From positions 134,407,689-134,471,688 of the forward strand of contig NC_090321.1 of the NCBI RefSeq assembly GCF_040869045.1: a stretch of 64,000 nucleotides of DNA, in the 5' to 3' direction. The position numbers and the translations under genes are program-made. Numbering within the stretch: the first letter of the stretch is position 1; each line of letters opens with the position of its first letter. The notes beneath the pieces were generated by a model that searched no databases, had not been told where the DNA came from, and worked only from the letters and a program-made list of their open reading frames with translations. This DNA is from Eurosta solidaginis (taxonomy: Eukaryota > Arthropoda > Insecta > Diptera > Tephritidae). Shown here piece by piece: positions 59,139-64,000 of the stretch.

Positions 59139-60693
59139 TTTTTATACCTTTCATGAAAATGAAATGGTATATTATTTCGTCACGAAACCGAAAATTGTAA
59201 GTCCTTAAAGGAAAATAGATAGACCCACCATTAAGTATACCGAAATAATCAGGTTGAAGAGCTGAGTTGATTTAGCCATGTCCGTCTGTCCGTCTGTCTG
59301 TTTGTATGCAAACTAGTCCCTCAATTTTTGAGATATCTTGATAAAATTTGGTGAGCGGGTGTATTTCTGTGTGCGATTAGACATTTGTCGGAACCGACCG
59401 GATCGGACCACTATAGCATATATCCTCCATACAACCGATTTTTCAGAAAAAGAGGATTTTTGTAATATCTTACCCAATTTAACAGATTGAAGCTTTAAAC
59501 TTCACCATATAATTTCGTATATTACACGCATTGTTTCCTGGAAAAATTGATGAGATCGGTTGTATATATAATATATATCCCCCACAACCGATTGTTCAGA
59601 TAAGGAACTTTTCGTAATTACTGCCCTATTTTAAGAGCTAGAGGCTTCAAATTTCAACGAATGCTTACGTATATAGCATATATTGTTGTCTGAAAAAATC
59701 ATAAAGATCGGTGGTATATATAGTATATATATGGTGGTATATATAGTATATATATATAGTATATATATATATATATATTTTCACAAATTTTAGCCCCATT
59801 TTAACATCTAGAAGCTTCAAATTTCACCGAATACTTACGTATGTAGCATATATTGTTGTCTGAAAAAATCATAGAGATCGGTTGTATATATAGTATATAT
59901 CTCATACAACCGATTGTTCAGATAAGAAACTTTTCGCAATTTCTACCCCATTTTAACAGCTATAAGCTTCAAATTTCACCGATTGCTTACGTACATATAT
60001 AGCATATATTGTTGTCTGCAAAAATCATAGAGATCGGTTGTATATATAGTATATATCTCATACAACCGATTGTTCAAATAAGAAACTTTTCGCAATTTCT
60101 ACCCCATTTTAACAGCTATAAGCTTCAAATTTCACCGATTGCTTACGTATATAGCATATATTGTTGTCTGAAAAAATCATATTGATCGGTTGTATATATA
60201 GTATATATCTCATACAACCGATTGTTCAGATAAGAAACTTTACGCAATTTCTACCCCATTTTAAGAGCTATAAGCTTCAAATTTCACCGATTGCTTACGT
60301 ATATAGCATATATTGTTGTCTGAAAAAATCATAGAGATCGGTTGTATATATAGTATATATCTCGTACAAACGATTGTTCAGATAAGAAACTTTGCGCTCT
60401 TTCTGCCCCGTTTTAACAGCTGCAAACTTCGAATTTCACAAAATGCTTACGTATATAGCATATATTGTTGTCTGAAAAAATCATAGAGATCGGTGGTATA
60501 TATATTATATACTTCATATAAACTGTCATTATTGCCCCTTTTTTACGGCTAGAAGCTTCAAAATTCATCAAATTTCATCAAATAGTTACGTTTACGTCAT
60601 ATGTTTTTGAAAGACGTGATTCGTACTCATAGTTTTTACATGCAGACCACAAAAAACGTGAAGCTTTGCATCCTCACACAGATTACCTGGCTA
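59139..60693 (+). repeat. Array unit 17 (1555 bp)
   Basis: TTTCTGTGTGCGATTAG head. The sequence just before it lacks about 20 bp (CATATATTCGTAGTCATAG). Confidence 0.8.
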
Positions 60694-62003
60694 TTTTTAT
60701 ACCTTTCATGAAAATGAAATGGTATATTAATTTCGTCACGAAACCGAAAATTGTAAGTCGTTAAAGGAAAATAGATAGACCCACCATTAAGTATACCGAA
60801 ATAATCAGGTTGAAGAGCTGAGTTGATTTAGCCATGTCCGTCTGTCCGTCTGTTCGTCTGTCTGTTTGTATGCAAACTAGTCCCTCATTTTTTGAGATAT
60901 CTTGATAAAATTTGGTGAGCGGGTGTATTTGGGTATCCGATTAGACATTTGTCGGAACCGACCGGATCGGACCACTATAGCATATATCCTCCATACAACC
61001 GATTTTTCAGAAAAAGAGGATTTTTGTAATATCTTACCCACTTTAACAGATTGAAGCTTCAAACTTCACCATATACTTTCGTATATTGCACGTATTGTTG
61101 CCTGAAAAAATTGATGAGATCGGTCGCATATATAGTATATATCCCCCACAACCGATTGTTCAGATAAGGAACTTTTCGTAATTACTGCCCCATTTTAAGA
61201 GCTAGAGGCTTCAAATTTCAACGAATGCTTACGTATATAGCATATATTGTTGTCTGAAAAAATCATAAAGATCGGTGGTATATATAGTATAAATATGGTG
61301 GTATATATAGTATATATATATAGTATATATATATATATTTTTTCGCAAATTTTAGCCCCATTTTAACAGCTAGAAGCTTCAAATTTCACCGAATACTTAC
61401 GTATATAGCATATATTGTTGTCTGAAAATAAGCTTCAAATTTCGCCGAATGTTTACGTATATATCATATATTGTTGTCTGAAAAAATCATAGAGATCGGT
61501 TGTATATATAGTATATATCTCATACAACCGATTGTTCAGATAAGAAACTTTTCGCAATTTCTACCCCATTTTAACAGCTATAAGCTTCAAATTTCACCAA
61601 ATGTTTACGTGTATAGCATATATTGATGTCTGAAAAAATCATTGAGATCGGTGGTATACATAGTATATATGTCCTACAACCGATTGTTCAGATAAGAAAC
61701 TTTGCGCAATTTCTGCCCCGTTTTAACAGCTAGAAGCTTCAAATTTCACAAAATGCTTACGTATATATCATATATTATTGTCTGAAAAAATCATAGAGAT
61801 CGGTGGTATATATATTATATACTTCATATAAACTCTCATTTTTGCCCCTTTTTTACGGCTAGAAGCTTCAAAATTCATCAAATTTCATCAAATAGTTACG
61901 TTTGCGTCATATATTTTTGAAATACGTGATTCGTAGTCATAGTTTTTACATGCAGACCACAAAAAACGTGAAGCTTTGCATCCTCACACAAAGAACCTAC
62001 CTA
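60694..62003 (+). repeat. Array unit 18 (1310 bp)
   Basis: Counterpart of unit 10 (GGGTATCCGATTAG head, ACCTGGCTA before it), about 140 bp shorter, consistent with loss of one monomer. Confidence 0.8.
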
Positions 62004-63566
62004 TTTTTATACCTTTCATGAAAATGAAATGGTATATTATTTCGTCACGAAACCGAAAATTGTAAGTCCTTAAAGGAAAATAGATAGACCCACCATTAAG
62101 TATACCGAAATAATCAGGTTGAAGAGCTGAGTTGATTTAGCCATGTCCGTCTGTCCGTCTGTCCGTCTGTCTGTTTGTATGCAAACTAGTCCCTCAATTT
62201 TTGAGATATCTTGATAAAATTTGGTGAGCGGGTGTATTTCTGTGTGCGATTAGACATTTGTCGGAACCGACCGGATCGGACCACTATAGCATATATCCTC
62301 CATACAACCGATTTTTCAGAAAAAGAGGATTTTTGTAATATCTTACCCAATTTAACAGATTGAAGCTTTAAACTTCACCATATACTTTCGTATATTACAC
62401 GTATTGTTGCCTGAAAAAATTGATGAGATCGGTCGTATATATAATATATATCCCCCACAACCGATTGTTCAGATAAGGAACTTTTCGTAATTACTGCCCT
62501 ATTTTAAGAGCTAGAGGCTTCAAATTTCAACGAATGCTTACGTATATAGCATATATTGTTGTCTGAAAAAATCATAAAGATCGGTGGTATATATAGTATA
62601 TATATGGTGGTATATATAGTATATATATATAGTATATATATATATATATATTTTCGCAAATTTTAGCCCCATTTTAACATCTAGAAGCTTCAAATTTTAC
62701 CGAATACTTACGTATGTAGCATATATTGTTGTCTGAAAAAATCATAGAGATCGGTTGTATATATAATATATATCTCATACAACCGATTGTTCAGATAAGA
62801 AACTTTTCGCAATTTCTACCCCATTTTAACAGCTATAAGCTTCAAATTTCACCGATTGCTTACGTACATATATAGCATATATTGTTGTCTGCAAAAATCA
62901 TAGAGATCGGTTGTATATATAGTATATATCTCATACAACCGATTGTTCAGATAAGAAACTTTTCGCAATTTCTACCCCATTTTAACAGCTATAAGCTTCA
63001 AATTTCACCGATTGCTTACGTATATAGCATATATTGTTGTCTGAAAAAATCATAGAGATCGGTTGTATATATAGTATATATCTCATACAACCGATTGTTC
63101 AGATAAGAAACTTTACGCAATTTCTACCCCATTTTAAGAGCTATAAGCTTCAAATTTCACCGATTGCTTACGTATATAGCATATATTGTTGTCTGAAAAA
63201 ATCATAGAGATCGGTTGTATATATAGTATATATCTCATACAAACGATTGTTCAGATAAGAAACTTTGCGCTCTTTCTGCCCCGTTTTAACAGCTGCAAAC
63301 TTCAAATTTCACAAAATGCTTACGTATATAGCATATATTGTTGTCTGAAAAAATCATAGAGATCGGTGGTATATATATTATATACTTCATATAAACTGTC
63401 ATTATTGCCCCTTTTTTACGGCTAGAAGCTTCAAAATTCATCAAATTTCATCAAATAGTTACGTTTACGTCATATATTTTTGAAAGACGTGATTCGTACT
63501 CATAGTTTTTACATGCAGACCACAAAAAACGTGAAGCTTTGCATCCTCACACAGATTACCTAGCTA
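62004..63566 (+). repeat. Array unit 19 (1563 bp)
   Basis: Counterpart of unit 11 with the TTTCTGTGTGCGATTAG head. Confidence 0.8.
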
Positions 63567-64000
63567 TTTTTATACCTTTCATGAAAATGAAATGGTATAT
63601 TAATTTCGTCACGAAACCGAAAATTGTAAGTCCTTAAAGGAAAATAGATAGACCCACCATTAAGTATACCGAAATAATCAGGTTGAAGAGCTGAGTTGAT
63701 TTAGCCATGTCCGTCTGTCCGTCTGTTCGTCTGTCTGTTTGTATGCAAACTAGTCCCTCAATTTTTGAGATATCTTGATAAAATTTGGTGAGCGGGTGTA
63801 TTTGGGTGTCCGATTAGACATTTGTCGGAACCGACCGGATCGGACCACTATAGCATATATCCTCCATACAACCGATTTTTCAGAAAAAGAGGATTTTTGT
63901 AATATCTTACCCAATTTAACAGATTGAAGCTTCAAACTTCACCATATACTTTCGTATATTGCACATATTGTTGCCTGAAAAAATTGATGAGATCGGTCGT
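63567..64000 (+). repeat. Array unit 20, cut by the window end
   Basis: Counterpart of the start of unit 12. The window ends in the diverged first monomer, so the array continues. Confidence 0.8.

Larger units (their letters stand above)
24231..64000 (+). repeat. Satellite array: 152-bp monomers inside tandem mini-me/DINE-like units
   Basis: The basic monomer is 152 bp, measured repeatedly from GCTATAAGCTTC to the next copy (for example 24481, 24633, 24785, 24937). It contains ATCGGTTGTAT, a 16-bp TA-rich spacer, and ATACAACCGAT. Every 1.1-3.4 kb a longer non-monomer segment recurs. It comprises a tail (TTACGGCTAGAAGCTTC to CATCCTCACAC), a hairpin TATACCTTTCAT-GAAA-ATGAAATGGTATA, a core (AATCAGGTTGAAGAGCTGAG, TTGATTTAGCCAT), a (GTCY)n tract and an AACTAGTCCCTCA segment. 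It then merges into a diverged monomer. Hairpin, core and GTCY match what I know of dipteran mini-me/DINE-1 elements. No coding function is inferred. The array runs past the window end and is interrupted once, by a copia element. Confidence 0.9.

Noticed and set aside
24300..63935. Dozens of 60-110-codon open frames in the satellite (for example those starting MKLLAVKMGLKF or MLSEKIIEIGCIY)
   Set aside because: They are translations of the same 152-bp monomers and heads, recur with the repeat period, and show no start context, domain or codon bias.
24231..64000. Regular direct repeats as a CRISPR array
   Set aside because: The repeats are contiguous 152-bp monomers without unique spacers, in animal DNA, and there are no cas genes.

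Overview
The window looks like repeat-dominated, AT-rich DNA from a cyclorrhaphan fly, most plausibly a tephritid fruit fly. The grounds are the dipteran mini-me/DINE-type repeat head (hairpin, conserved core, GTCY microsatellite), RNase H-bearing LOA-type, CR1-type and Penelope elements, a copia element with the copia-type half-tRNA primer site, and one animal-style, phase 1-1 immunoglobulin-domain exon. The species is an inference. Nothing suggests a prokaryote or a CRISPR array.

Layout. 1-2.9 kb: non-coding DNA around a single Ig-domain exon (1917-2090, +), the only probable host-gene piece. 2.9-9.4 kb: a decayed Penelope-like element (minus) split by a 5.37-kb LOA-type non-LTR element (3474-8840, minus) with a 12-bp target-site duplication. 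9.7-13.0 kb: a second LOA copy (plus) that lost its reverse transcriptase and carries a 209-bp MITE near its 3' end. 13.0-15.7 kb: a coding fossil and a dispersed element with a hairpin + GTCY head and ~300-bp internal tandem units. 15.7-20.3 kb: a CR1-like element (minus) with a PHD-finger ORF1 and an almost intact EN-RT ORF2. 20.7-21.3 kb: short tandem repeats with a GC palindrome and a long poly-C run. 21.3-24.2 kb: nested inverted repeats. The inner one is a 2.26-kb element with 0.52-0.57-kb terminal inverted repeats, CACWGTG ends and a broken copy of an orphan arthropod Cys-cluster protein.

24.2 kb to the window end: one satellite array (about 35.4 kb without the copia). Its 152-bp monomers, each with an 11-bp inverted repeat around a TA-rich loop, are packaged into head-to-tail long units that each begin with the mini-me/DINE-like head. 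Twenty heads are visible, 1.1-3.4 kb apart, with spacing varying mostly by whole monomers. The monomer appears to derive from the element's own sequence, so the array looks like a transposon turned into a satellite. A young copia element (37555-41928, minus; LTRs 168/169 identical; TSD ATATA) interrupts one monomer.

Apart from the Ig exon, none of the coding regions forms a host pathway; they are parts of mobile elements. Most are decayed; the copia polyprotein and the CR1 ORF2 are each one indel from open. All family calls come from motifs read by eye, without database searches.
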